This document shows, piece after piece, positions 35,501 through 44,100 of a stretch of DNA of 64,000 nucleotides; position 1 is the first letter of the stretch, and each line of letters begins with the position of its first letter. The DNA is from UBA6168 sp039819485 (GTDB taxonomy: Bacteria; Bacteroidota; Bacteroidia; Chitinophagales; Saprospiraceae), in the NCBI GenBank assembly GCA_039819485.1, contig JBCBRY010000038.1, positions 5,372 through 69,371 of the forward strand. The letters are read 5' to 3'. The notes under the pieces were generated by a model. That model ran no database searches. It had not been told where the DNA came from and saw only the letters and a program-made list of their open reading frames with translations. A program made the translations under genes and the position numbers.

Positions 35501-37889
35501 GTGCCAGCAATTCAATTTCTTCCGTATCCAGGTCATCTTCCGTCGGGTTGCCGTTATTTGGAGTAGAGTCGACATCAAACACTTGTACCCCATTGCTATC
35601 GCTGGCACTCTCAATTTCTGCAATGTTGACCAGAGACGCACCGGAAGCACCATAGATAACGATCAATTTAATTTCAACCGAGTCTGACTGGCCGGGCATG
35701 AGCGGGCCGGCCATGATGATCTCAGCCGAATCGCTGGAGATCAGTGTCCAACCAGTGTTGTTGGGGCTGAAGGCCAAGCCGGCAGGGATCAGGTCAATAA
35801 TGGCAATGTCAGATGCGGTTGTGCCACCTTCATTGGTAATTTTAATTTGATAGCTCACCTCATCTCCGATATCGACCACCGCAGGCTGGCCGGGCGTCAA
35901 CATTTTTTCCAAGGCCAGGTCAAACATGGATTCAAAAACACCTAAATCAATGTCTGTTCTGTCCACTCCTGCGCCCAGATCGATAAGGTCCGTGTAGCCA
36001 TCAGGCCCCGCATCCGAATCAGTTGCATCATTCCCGGTATTCAGCGTGGTTGTCACATAATTAGTTGGAAAAGTATTGGGATCAAAAAACAAAAAGTAGT
36101 CATCCGGGCTCAGGCCGGTAAAACCATATTCTCCATTGCTATCAGTTTCATCACTTCCTACAATCACGTCGTCAGGTGTGCCGGGCAGGCCATCAGGTCC
36201 GGGAGTCAGCAAGATCACCGTTACTCCTTCTACACCGGGTTCACCGGGGTCTTGTTGGCCATTTTGATTAAGGTCTTCCCAAACAAAATCCCCCAGGGAA
36301 GACGGCAAGGGGTCAATACCGAAATCTGTACTGGTATCTATTTCTCCGAGAGAGAGTGTAATAGTCGGTGTCCTTCCGGCAACATCTGCATCACTGTCTC
36401 CATCGTCATTTCCCTGATTTTGAGGAGATGGGACATAGTTGGGCGGTAGCGTACCGATATCAAAAATCAAGTAGTAATCCCCGGGTGGCAGATTATCAAA
36501 GAAGTAGTGACCATCCATATCTGTGGTATCGGTTCCGATCAAATTATCATCGGCATCAAATAACTGTACGACAACTCCTTCTACGCCCGGTTCATCAGGG
36601 TCCTGCTGGCCATCGTGGTCATTATCGAACCAGACAAAATCACCTATCCCGGAGGACAAAACTTCTACCGACGCCACATCATGATCATCTTCATCTCCAT
36701 TTAGGTTATTGATTTCATCATCAACCAACATGTCGGCATTTCCATCATTTTCCTGCGATTCAGGCTGTGAATCTGCGTCGCGATCATCATCGGAAAATAT
36801 TTCGGCAAAGTTTAAAGCCTCTCCAGCGTTGATGACGGTAAGTGTAACGGGCACAAAAATGGTTTGCCCTGGCATCAAAGTACCATTGATGGTTAGTTTC
36901 CCATCCGCTCCATCCGGTAACCACACATATGGGATCGGCACACTGCCAGTTGTCATTCCTGCCGGATTGAGAGCCGTGCTGAAAGGAGCAAAAACAGAGA
37001 CATCGACGTCGTCTAAAATGGTCAGTCCAGTCGCTGGCAGGTCCCCTTGATTGGTAATTTCTAATGTATAGTTCACTTCTGACCCAATCGCGACCAGATC
37101 GTCCTGGCCCGTCGCCAGTGTTTTCCGCAGGGCAAGGTCATAACAACTGTCTTTTACAATGACCGGGCAACAGGTGAGTGTCGGGCAACCGTTTTGTTCA
37201 GCAGTGAAGCTGTAAATACCGGCGGAAGTAATGTAAAAAGTGTCCTGGTTGCCCCCTTCGTTGGCAGGGATGAAAATACCGTCTTTGTACCATTGAATAT
37301 TGGTAAACATGGGCAGCAAGGTAACCCTGACGGAATCATGCAACCGGGTACAAAAAGTAATGGGTACCGAAACACAAGCTTTGTCCATATCATCTTCCAG
37401 CAATTCTTCATTGTCAGGTGTACTGTCTTCATCTGAGCCGGCCATTTCTATGACTTCTGCTATATTCATATACATTCCCTCCCATTCGACCCGGGTTCGG
37501 ATGGTCAACTCCAATTCAGGGGTGTTAGCCGTGAGGGCATTACCGATCATCCACACGCCATTGGTGGTATTGTAAATGGTGCCGGCAGGTGCCTCATGGT
37601 CGAGATAGGTCAACCCGACAGTCAGCGTATCACGTACCTGGAGACCGGCTACATTTGTTCCATTTTGATTATAAACCCTGATGGTGAACGTTACGGTATC
37701 GCCAATGGCAACACTGTCCCGATCTACTACCTTTTCCAGCGCAACATCATGTTGAGCCGTTGCAACTGATCCCGTCAAGCAAAAGAAAGGGATCACAATG
37801 ATCCATTTCCCGATGCTGATCCATCGACAGGCAGCACTGACAGCAGTCCTAAAAATTCCCTGTATCATCGGATGTCTATTAAATACCAT
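29577..37889 (-). CDS. Giant T9SS surface protein with DUF11, SdrD_B, 13 HYR-like and SprB-type repeats
   Basis: The frame opens at 38015, but the ATG at 37889 gives a proper start to a signal peptide ending near SVATAQ, for 2770 residues. Order of modules: DUF11 (from residue ~46), an Ig-like segment, DUF11, two SdrD_B domains (~415-640, IGDFVWFDNDHDGQQDPDEP and LGDFVWEDLNQNGQQDPGEP), DUF11 (~650), another SdrD_B (~928, GSIVCEDSNNNDVADPTDNP), a PKD-like module, thirteen HYR-like repeats (~1122-2175), SprB-type repeats (YEWSDGGTGASRNDLLAGTY), a cadherin-like segment and a T9SS type A domain (last ~80 residues, LLFPNPADRYVNIDL). SdrD_B modules suggest calcium-stiffened rods. It is probably an adhesin or gliding-type surface fibre; the ligand is unknown. 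Confidence 0.88.
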   Translation of the reverse strand: MVFNRHPMIQGIFRTAVSAACRWISIGKWIIVIPFFCLTGSVATAQHDVALEKVVDRDSVAIGDTVTFTIRVYNQNGTNVAGLQVRDTLTVGLTYLDHEAPAGTIYNTTNGVWMIGNALTANTPELELTIRTRVEWEGMYMNIAEVIEMAGSDEDSTPDNEELLEDDMDKACVSVPITFCTRLHDSVRVTLLPMFTNIQWYKDGIFIPANEGGNQDTFYITSAGIYSFTAEQNGCPTLTCCPVIVKDSCYDLALRKTLATGQDDLVAIGSEVNYTLEITNQGDLPATGLTILDDVDVSVFAPFSTALNPAGMTTGSVPIPYVWLPDGADGKLTINGTLMPGQTIFVPVTLTVINAGEALNFAEIFSDDDRDADSQPESQENDGNADMLVDDEINNLNGDEDDHDVASVEVLSSGIGDFVWFDNDHDGQQDPDEPGVEGVVVQLFDADDNLIGTDTTDMDGHYFFDNLPPGDYYLIFDIGTLPPNYVPSPQNQGNDDGDSDADVAGRTPTITLSLGEIDTSTDFGIDPLPSSLGDFVWEDLNQNGQQDPGEPGVEGVTVILLTPGPDGLPGTPDDVIVGSDETDSNGEYGFTGLSPDDYFLFFDPNTFPTNYVTTTLNTGNDATDSDAGPDGYTDLIDLGAGVDRTDIDLGVFESMFDLALEKMLTPGQPAVVDIGDEVSYQIKITNEGGTTASDIAIIDLIPAGLAFSPNNTGWTLISSDSAEIIMAGPLMPGQSDSVEIKLIVIYGASGASLVNIAEIESASDSNGVQVFDVDSTPNNGNPTEDDLDTEEIELLAHDPTGWIYCEKTGKIITGGTITVIGPNGIPNDEVVIVHDGSSGFYEFYAVGTAGVYNLFYDGFPISPDCPDLAGPFDPSGMPSPIILGADTLNSEYLADASCAVNPYYMSFDLELGDPPIFLNNIPVECIFIGSIVCEDSNNNDVADPTDNPVAGATVYLYNCADLVNPIDSTLTNALGEYRFDGLEPGDYTVGFNIEDGLRPISTGVFDANGFSPCLSLDWGECDTTSLICLYDCPEVDAGPDLGHCDATVTSQLNAVVSHGSGTYLWSPATGLSDPTTANPFANPATTTTYFVAFDDGLGCTDFDSLTINVGASAPFVNNDPFTNATVECADDAPFEAPVFLDNCDPDLDIVYDSVFVNNACGYTVTRTWTATNDSGSMTTFTQTVVVSDTTPPSIVTSNPAINGLSHGDTLYRECNQIISLTAGDATAVDNCDPAPSIEFTEFVSAGDCLSDGYLQIMTCGWVATDSCGNMDSLFITIVIIDNTPPQLTGVPADESLSCEMMPAAPPTVTAFDNCANNIVVQFSEMTLPDGCADQIIRTWSATDNCGNATTATQTITFTDDEAPVISGVPSDETHECEWIEIVATPITVTDNCTVNPALSVSLDTNFMACGYEITRTWTAVDDCGNTASESQIITVTDVTSPILAGVPADLTLNCGETIPAPPIVTGSDNCDGNITVDFTEITNGSGCSYSITRMWTATDLCGNTTVGTQQIQVTDDGIPPSILNVPSDVNAACGDLPEVPNNISATDNCDAAPTLVFNETTTGSGCNLTVTRTWTATDDCGNSSVATQIINVSDMQEPVLSGLPADLTLGCNDVVTPPAVVTATDDCLGDVPVDFVELTNSVEPCTTIVNRIYAATDSCGNQAAHHQHIYLIDQAPPVLTINHPQLGNAQQGDTLIFDCDSVPVLEPFHASATDDCSTAIQINTIETILEQSDCSQSGYLLLMQCGWEAIDECGNTSEFYVFFRVVDTEAPVIISGVPADVTVECGAVPPATANIVATDNCDDTLDISSVDVIIGSGCNYTIERTWMVSDDCGRTATALQTIFVYENDLEAPVAVEPADLTVSCGNIPAPETPVFTDNCDDSLTVVFFEIVDNNGCGQEIKRVWSATDRCGNSTTVDQIINVIDDVPPTVQFNHPWLIGLMDGDTLTMSCENPEIFGEIDATAVDDCSDASIDFTENGITLGDCSNDGFIAIMHCTWTATDSCGNSSSTTIYMRIVDDMPPVISNVPANVTVSCGEPIPDCGNPEITDACGDVTFELTTSDVPTSNGFTRICTWIATDECGNISTAIRTIFVEEGGLPVFSEIPADTIIIYANNETVPPPADVTAVDGCTGEDLIVVFSETIIPDPNGCDTTIIREWSTTDNNGNSMSQEQTITVLGSIVASVGTTTPDTCELSVGSAVLLPSDATYEWSDGGTGASRNDLLAGTYTVTVNGGICANELTVLIGNIQNPTQITAATSPEICGNMNGAAILSPSNYTYDWSDGGTGAERVDLIAGAYAVTVTNGGCSSIITINIGSECDCEPAVVNAINTTTAGCGESNGTAQIDLEGDEADYQFVWVPNLGTANQIGNERTGLPAQHYVVFVTYQNNPDCIEKIEFDVSDDCFRCGPIFEIDAMTVETFDEVTKVCLPVPFGVSSSADIDVNDDVYDLGIEACDEDSVNIYNYSALPTGGEEGMFSVAWELGKDTLYTIVYDMDELATIMTQLDTIGTWYNSYDDRYLLTKNMKGEYGRISIAHVPSNMVLTREVEETAVMMGTRLLLEEGLNEVVYINPANDCSDTITVTVDQIGIVYNPPTILHNDTLKTIVGKSVTANLMANDRLGGEVECMEIVLGPQNGIVTVDESYQATYRPFDEFCVEKGMPLDKFFYEICMDDGETYTAVAYVDVACREDVLLFPNPADRYVNIDLAPMAGQPVDIQIIDNFGIVVERIHVGEATTVPLRLNLNDYRSGHYAVWIFTPRKRLIIRQLIITRL
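31365..34522 (-). repeat. Coding repeat block: thirteen HYR-like modules
   Basis: Each module is ~80-100 residues and follows the pattern PPVISGVPADVTVxCG, then a DNCD motif, then TWTATDxCGNxxxxxQxIxVxD. Repeats 2, 8 and 11 in protein order belong to a longer variant with a HGDTLY- or GDTL-type opening and a GYLxxMxCGW core; the others are the short type. The four cysteines per module are well kept, suggesting disulfide-stabilised rods. Confidence 0.8.
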
Positions 37890-38237
37890 TGTTAAATATT
37901 TGAGAGGCAAACGATTGCCCACATAAATCAGTAAAAGCAAAAATTTTGGTTCTTGGGGTTGAGTGCTAATTGCTTGTTTTTTGTATTGATTTTGCAAAAT
38001 GATCCAGGCTGCCATGAACGCATCGCCAAAGTCCCTTCAGCATTGGAAAAGCTTGGCGAAGAGAACAATAGTGTCCACCAATGAAACTTCGGCACTAAAC
38101 GGACGGCCAAATTTTTATAGCAACCTGAGCTAATTATACCTCTTTCGTTTTTTGGGAAAACAACCGTTGGCCAGCCCGGCTGAACCGGGCAGACCGCAGG
38201 TAATTCAATACTATCTCTGGGTTGTCATTTTTATCAA

Positions 38238-38245
38238 GGGGGGGG
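38238..38245 (-). repeat. Homopolymer tract (eight C on the coding strand) upstream of the 2770-residue gene
   Basis: Eight G residues on the plus strand lie ~349 bases upstream of the ATG at 37889, in the intergenic gap 37890-38378. Otherwise this gap holds only two short stem-loops (38174-38190 and 38340-38354) and no supported gene. Confidence 0.6.
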
Positions 38246-38339
38246 AAACAGTTCGTTTGAAAAGCGCTGTTCAAAAAATTCCGTACTCCTCTTTCGCTTT
38301 TTCTTTGTCAGGTTTTTTCAAAGTAAAACAAGGAGGGAA

Positions 38340-38354
38340 GGGGGCAAAGCCCCC
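38340..38354 (-). other. Short GC stem-loop after the 858-residue gene
   Basis: GGGGGC (38340-38345) and GCCCCC (38349-38354) form a tight hairpin 24 bases after the stop at 38379. It lacks a T-run on the minus strand, so it would at most be a pause or attenuation site. Confidence 0.4.
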
Positions 38355-38378
38355 TACCCCTTTATGTGCAGTTGATCA

Positions 38379-40955
38379 TTATTCACCCGTACGGATGACG
38401 TTTACGTTGACCGGAGGACATACCAATGGTGTAATGTCCGGAACAGCAATCGGCTTAGCTGTTTCACAGCCATGCTGGTTGCGTACGGTTACCGTATTCG
38501 TTGTGCCCAGATTTAAACCATCAGCAGTAGTAAAGACCGTGTTGGCTACATAAGGAGCGAAGCCTCCACCGTTCAGGTCCATCAATGACATGATGGCATC
38601 ACCATTGATCAGGTTGTTGAGCAATACAGTCGGTTCATCACCCGGACAAGTAGTTGGCAAGCTAAGCGTGAAGTCTGGCTTGTCGTTTACGGTCAAAGTG
38701 ATATTTGCGGTAGCGTAACATCCGTAAGTATTTGTCACCCTCGCCACGATCGTACCTGAAGCAGAAGTGAACACACCAGTAATTGGATTGGCGTTCGCAT
38801 CCGCATCTGCCTGGTCGTTGTGGTAAGACACTGTGTGGGTTGCGGCACTCTGTCCGTTCAATACATCTGAATCGGCATTGGTCAGATCAAAATCAGCCTG
38901 ACCGCCTCCGAGTGTAGTTTCACAAAGCGTCAGAGACGCAGCCGTAGCGGTTGGGTTTGGATTCACAATTACCTGAATTTCAGCATAAGGACGGCAAGTA
39001 GCATCAGCTGGCGGATTGGCGAATATTCCATAAACATAGAATGTATCCGGTGTGGTGTTGGAAGTATTCGGGAAGTCAGCTGTGTTGAAGCTGTAGGTAG
39101 CCGTATATGGATTAGAAGAACCAGTTGGGTCTACATCAGATCCAACCTGTGTACCACCTGAATACATATCCGTTCCGGTCTGTGGATCGTCGAAGCGAAC
39201 AAAGGCGATGGTAGAATCGACGCTGATGTCCACACTCAGATCAGAACCAGCATCGTCAGCACAAATGGTTTGCGCACCTTGTGGGTTGTCGATAGTCGGA
39301 CAAACAGGCTTGAACCCGAAGTCAACATGAAGTTCTGAACCATTGTCCGGAACCAATGGGTTATCGGTAACGGAAGGATTACTCATGCCGGTAGCGGTTT
39401 CGCCCTGGTCACTTTCACCGGTTGATGCACTGCCCGGTGTTAATGTTACTGGGTTTGAACGTACTTCAGTTGAGGTGAAATTAACCCCGTTATCATCGTT
39501 GTCAACAGAAGTTGGCGTGGAAGAAGAAGCAATATCGTCGGAGCTGATTTTGTTATCCAAAGCAGAAGCGGTGGTATCAACAGCAACGATGTAAGTACCC
39601 GCTGCCAAACCAGTGAACAGGTACTGCCCGTCCGCATCAGTAGTGGTAGTCGCAACCACCGTAGTTCCGTCAGAAGCATAAAGCGTAACGGGAACACCGG
39701 AGATGCCCATGTCAGCATTATCAAAAGCACCAGTATTATCCGTATCCATGAATACCAAACTACCCAGGCTCATTCCGTAGAAACCGAAGTCAACCGTCAG
39801 GTTGTCGTCAGCGTCGTCGATAGATGAGTTATCAGGTGTTTCACCAGTCGGTTCATCCTGGAACATCAACATCACAGAGGCAGTTGTCATGATACCGCCG
39901 GTATAAAACCCGGTTTTGACTTCCATACCGTTATCGTCGGTGTCCAGCACGGTTCCGTCAGGATCAGGTGCAGTCGTTTCGGAAGTGACGCCCGTTGCAC
40001 CGGCAGTGGTACCTGAGCTGTAAAGGTTTTCAAGCGTTTCACCAGTATTGAATTCTGAATCGGGGATACCAACAAAGTATTTACCCGGAGCCAGGTTTTC
40101 GAACAAGTAAAGACCGGAAGCATCTGTAACATCTGTATCTACTGGCGTTTGTTCTGCCCCGTCAAGAGAACCATCCTCGTTGGCATCAAGGAACAATTGA
40201 ACAGTCACGTTCTCGATCGGATTTTCACCTACGTCAATGGTGCCGTCGTTATCCGTATCGTACCAAACGTAGTTCCCGAGGTTCAAACAGCGTACTTCAA
40301 TACTCACACTGTCGATGTCGTAACAAGGTGCCGAAGTCGCATCGGTTGCCGTGGTGTTTTTACGAACATAATACTTGGTAGTGGAGGCCGGACTAACGGT
40401 CGTACTGGCCAGTTCATTGGATTCAGCCTGAGCATCGGCCAAAGTTGGATACCAGGCCATAGCTCCTGCGGTTGAGTTGTTATCAGTCGCTAATGTGGCC
40501 AGGTCAACACTTTCACCAGCTGCCTGACAGATGGTATCTGCCACGACCACAAGATCTGGGACTGGCAGGAAGTTGATGACCAAAGTGTCGTTTTTGGTCG
40601 CACAACCTGCGGGTGTAGCATACTCAGAGGTCAGGATATAGGTACCACCCGGAGCTGTTACATAAATAGTGTTGTTGCCCAATTTTGCCGGATCAACATT
40701 GAAAGAAGCAGCAGTTCCCGCCGTAATTTCATTGGCAGGTGCAACAGAGTTGCCATACCAGACAAAATTCGTGTAGTCGGTGGTATTGGCTGGAGCCAGC
40801 GTAACGGTGTCCTGCGAACAATACGAGTAAGTATTGTCACAGTCCGACGTGGTTATCGTCTGGGCAGAAGCCTGCCAACCGAAAAAGAACAGCATGCACG
40901 CTGTTACAGTCGCTTTTAGACATGTCTGATGGAGATAGTTAAATGTTTTTTCCAT
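38379..40955 (-). CDS. SdrD_B/Ig-like modular surface protein with a short Cys-Pro tail
   Basis: The frame is open from 41027, but the ATG at 40955 (MEKTFNYLHQTC) starts a signal peptide ending QASAQ, giving 858 residues. Ig-like modules (residues ~30-215) precede two SdrD_B domains (~222-390, LGNYVWYDTDNDGTIDVGEN; ~397-590, LGSLVFMDTDNTGAFDNADM) and further Ig-like modules with DTFYVYGIFANPP and CRPYAEIQVIVNPNP. The latter block is paralogous to part of the neighbouring 1645-residue protein. The protein ends VCPPVNVNVIRTGE and has no recognisable T9SS type A or B domain, so its mode of surface delivery is unclear. It is the middle one of three large surface-protein genes on this strand. Confidence 0.85.
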   Translation of the reverse strand: MEKTFNYLHQTCLKATVTACMLFFFGWQASAQTITTSDCDNTYSYCSQDTVTLAPANTTDYTNFVWYGNSVAPANEITAGTAASFNVDPAKLGNNTIYVTAPGGTYILTSEYATPAGCATKNDTLVINFLPVPDLVVVADTICQAAGESVDLATLATDNNSTAGAMAWYPTLADAQAESNELASTTVSPASTTKYYVRKNTTATDATSAPCYDIDSVSIEVRCLNLGNYVWYDTDNDGTIDVGENPIENVTVQLFLDANEDGSLDGAEQTPVDTDVTDASGLYLFENLAPGKYFVGIPDSEFNTGETLENLYSSGTTAGATGVTSETTAPDPDGTVLDTDDNGMEVKTGFYTGGIMTTASVMLMFQDEPTGETPDNSSIDDADDNLTVDFGFYGMSLGSLVFMDTDNTGAFDNADMGISGVPVTLYASDGTTVVATTTTDADGQYLFTGLAAGTYIVAVDTTASALDNKISSDDIASSSTPTSVDNDDNGVNFTSTEVRSNPVTLTPGSASTGESDQGETATGMSNPSVTDNPLVPDNGSELHVDFGFKPVCPTIDNPQGAQTICADDAGSDLSVDISVDSTIAFVRFDDPQTGTDMYSGGTQVGSDVDPTGSSNPYTATYSFNTADFPNTSNTTPDTFYVYGIFANPPADATCRPYAEIQVIVNPNPTATAASLTLCETTLGGGQADFDLTNADSDVLNGQSAATHTVSYHNDQADADANANPITGVFTSASGTIVARVTNTYGCYATANITLTVNDKPDFTLSLPTTCPGDEPTVLLNNLINGDAIMSLMDLNGGGFAPYVANTVFTTADGLNLGTTNTVTVRNQHGCETAKPIAVPDITPLVCPPVNVNVIRTGE

Positions 40956-41065
40956 GAGAAATTTTGAAAATTTAATGATAGAATTTAAAAGCATTTTATA
41001 TAGGATGGCAGTGCCTGACCGGGGCAAAACCGGTAGGCCATGACAGTCCTTTTTGAACTATTCGA

Positions 41066-41075
41066 GGGGGGGGGG
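41066..41075 (-). repeat. Homopolymer tract (ten C on the coding strand) upstream of the 858-residue gene
   Basis: Ten G residues on the plus strand lie 111 bases upstream of the ATG at 40955 and 66 bases past the stop of the 1645-residue gene. This is the longest G/C homopolymer I found in the window. Confidence 0.65.
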
Positions 41076-41140
41076 AATTTTACCTAAATGTTAGAGAAGG
41101 CCAGGCAAAATGGGGAGCAGTGCCGGGCTGGCTTCTCGGA

Positions 41141-44100
41141 TCAATTACCGCCAGGTATCTTCGTCACCAGAACGGGCGGACAATCTGGTGTCGGACAATC
41201 TGAACAATCGTCCTCTGCTGTCGTCGTTTCATCGACCGCACAGCCTGACAAGTCAGCATCCTGAACGGTCAGGGTGTAGGTGGATGTTCCATCAGCCAGA
41301 AAGCGGAGCGTATTCGCTGCATTCCGGTAATTCAATGTAACGGGGCTGCCATAAGTGCCCGTCGCCAGCAGATCAGCTCCATTATATACCTGGAACTGTC
41401 CGCTTGCGCCTGGGCTGGCATTAGTCGCGGTTAACTCTATGGTGAAATAATCGTCGTTTGGGTCGCTGGCCGTGCCATTGTCGCTACAGGTCTGTATAGC
41501 ATTGACTTGTATTTCGGTTACGCTAATGGTCAAACTATCAATATCATAACAGTTATTGTTTGCCTGATTGGCAAGGCGTACATAGTATTCTGTGGTAGTA
41601 GTAGGTGAAACTATGGAACTGGAAAGGGCATTGATATTTGCTTGTGCATCAGCGAGGGAAATGAACCAGGAAGTATCAGAAGAAACACTGTTTCCCACTG
41701 TTATCAATGTGTCAAGTTCAACGTCCAATCCCTCACAAATACTTTCATCCGTAGTTGAAACTTCCGGATTTGGTAGAGCTATCACTAAAATTTCATCAAA
41801 GGGGCGGCAAATGGGAGCAGCAGGGGCCGGGTGGGCAATAGCGTACACATAGAAAGTATCGGGTTCACTACCATTGGCCACGAATGCCGGCACTGCCACA
41901 TTGTTTAAAATTACGGTATCATTCCCTGCGCTAATTTGAACGGTATCTATCCCCGTTCCGCTGGAATAGATCACCGAAGAATCTGTCTGTGCAGTTGTGA
42001 AATATACAAATGCGATGCTGTCGGGGTGGCTGATCGAGGTGGTCACTGCGAGTGTATCAACTGCATCACCGGAACAAATTACCCGGTCAGTGATCAGGCT
42101 GTCGATTGCAAAGCAGGTCACGGGCGCCCCAAACCCGAAATCAAATGTATGGTCAACACTTCCATAGCCGCCGGTTGTCAGCGTTATTTCAGCATCGTTG
42201 CCATTCAAGTCGGCGTCACTGTCCAGTAGATCTGAGGTATTTGAATTAGCATTGGAAGTGGTGATAGCAAGGCCGCTTACCGCTGCCTGCTGGCTGCCAC
42301 CTTCAGCATTGCTGATGCGCAGGATATATTCGGTATTGGCAAGAATGGTCGTATCAGCACCAGTGCCTGACCAAGTGCCTGATCCGATATTCGAAGCAGC
42401 ACTGAAATAATAGTACCCACCATTAGAAGTGGTAGTTGAAGCAATGACTACCCCTCCTTTGACCAGTTCTACTGTGACCCCGTCAATGCCGGATTCACAG
42501 GCATCCTGAATGCCATCCCCATCTGTATCATTCCACACATAATTGCCAATTTCAATAGGGGCCGGATCACAAAACGCCTCCAAATCACCAAGTCCGTTTG
42601 CTTTGGCGAAAGTTCCGTTACCTGAGCCACCCGCACCACTAGAAGTATCGAGAATCAAATAGGCCCGGGACCGTGTTCCGTCTGAGTTCTTGTACCAGGC
42701 AACACCTGCATCATAAAATTCATTGATGTCATTGATTGGATCAATAACGGTATTCAGGACATCTTCATGTCCCAATACTTGAATCAGTCCTCCGCTACCA
42801 ATATCATCATGAAAATCTACGTAGTTATCTTGAAAATAGTATTCACCATTTCCAGGACCACCGGAGTTATTGGCTCCGCCGGTGGTAATCCCTCCGCAAT
42901 TGGCGTTATTCTCAATCGCCCAACCATCTGAAATGGATCCGCAAGCCCTGAGAATGTCGCCAACCCCGATTCCACTGAAAAGTCCCTGTGTTCCATTGGT
43001 AACGCACTGCGCATTTTGATTAACAGAAAAACCAGTCGGTGCCTGTTGTAAGTACCCGGTTTGATCACCAAACCTATCTCTGATCCCCAGGATCAATTCT
43101 CCTCTATCAAATTCAATATCCGTTAACCAAGGCTGCGGATAACACCTGTCCAGATAACAAGTACCTGCGTTCCCATCCCGGTTGTAACAGGTAAAGACAT
43201 CAACCCAGGGATTCCACTCCCCGTCGCTTGGCAGATAGGACGAATTGATCGCAAGACCTCTGGCGTAATCAAGCGGAAAATCAAATACCTGTTCCCAAAA
43301 TCCCGTGACTGGATCAAATGTGTAAACATATGCAAACAATTCACTCCGCGTCCCTACATGCGAACTTATCTGACCGCCTGAATGAACTCCGGGAATAGAG
43401 GATTCCCCACTACAGATCAACCCCACATAAACTTTTCCGTAGTAAAAAGCAGTTGCAAAAGGACGCATGTCACCGTTGAAAGAACAGGGGTTTGGAATGG
43501 AAAACCCACTGATATCGCTGGCCTGCAATGTTGTGGACTGGATAGGGATTTTGTACAATTTGCGATCAAATAAGTTAACGGTCCAAAGAGTTTGATTGTC
43601 GTCATCAATGTCCATATCCCCAAAACTCATTTTTCCTACCCAATCCCAGGAATTATTATCTACCTCCCAATCATTATCGGAAGCATTATCAAGGGGATGC
43701 GGGTCACCAGTCAGTGGACGGGTTGCAATGCCGAGGTTATCAAAATCCACATATTCAGAAATAACCGGGCTGGCGGCTTCAGGATTTTCAATTTTATAAA
43801 TAACACCGGTTTTACCATGTTCTTTAAAGCCAGAATGCCTTTTCATAAAACTTGCCACAAACGCCGTCCTGGTTCCTTTTTGGTAGGCCAGCCCCCAGGT
43901 GGAACCGATTTCGCTGGACAGCGCAATATGGGACGGGGTCGGCGTATTGAATTGGTTGCCGTCATCGCATGTTCCATCGAGGTTGGCATCTACACATCCT
44001 GCCGTATAGGAGAAGCCCACCAAAGCATCTAAACTATTCCCTACTTGGCTCCCTTCCGTGAAACAGGTAGTAGCCAACGGTGGATTTTCCTGGCAAAAAA

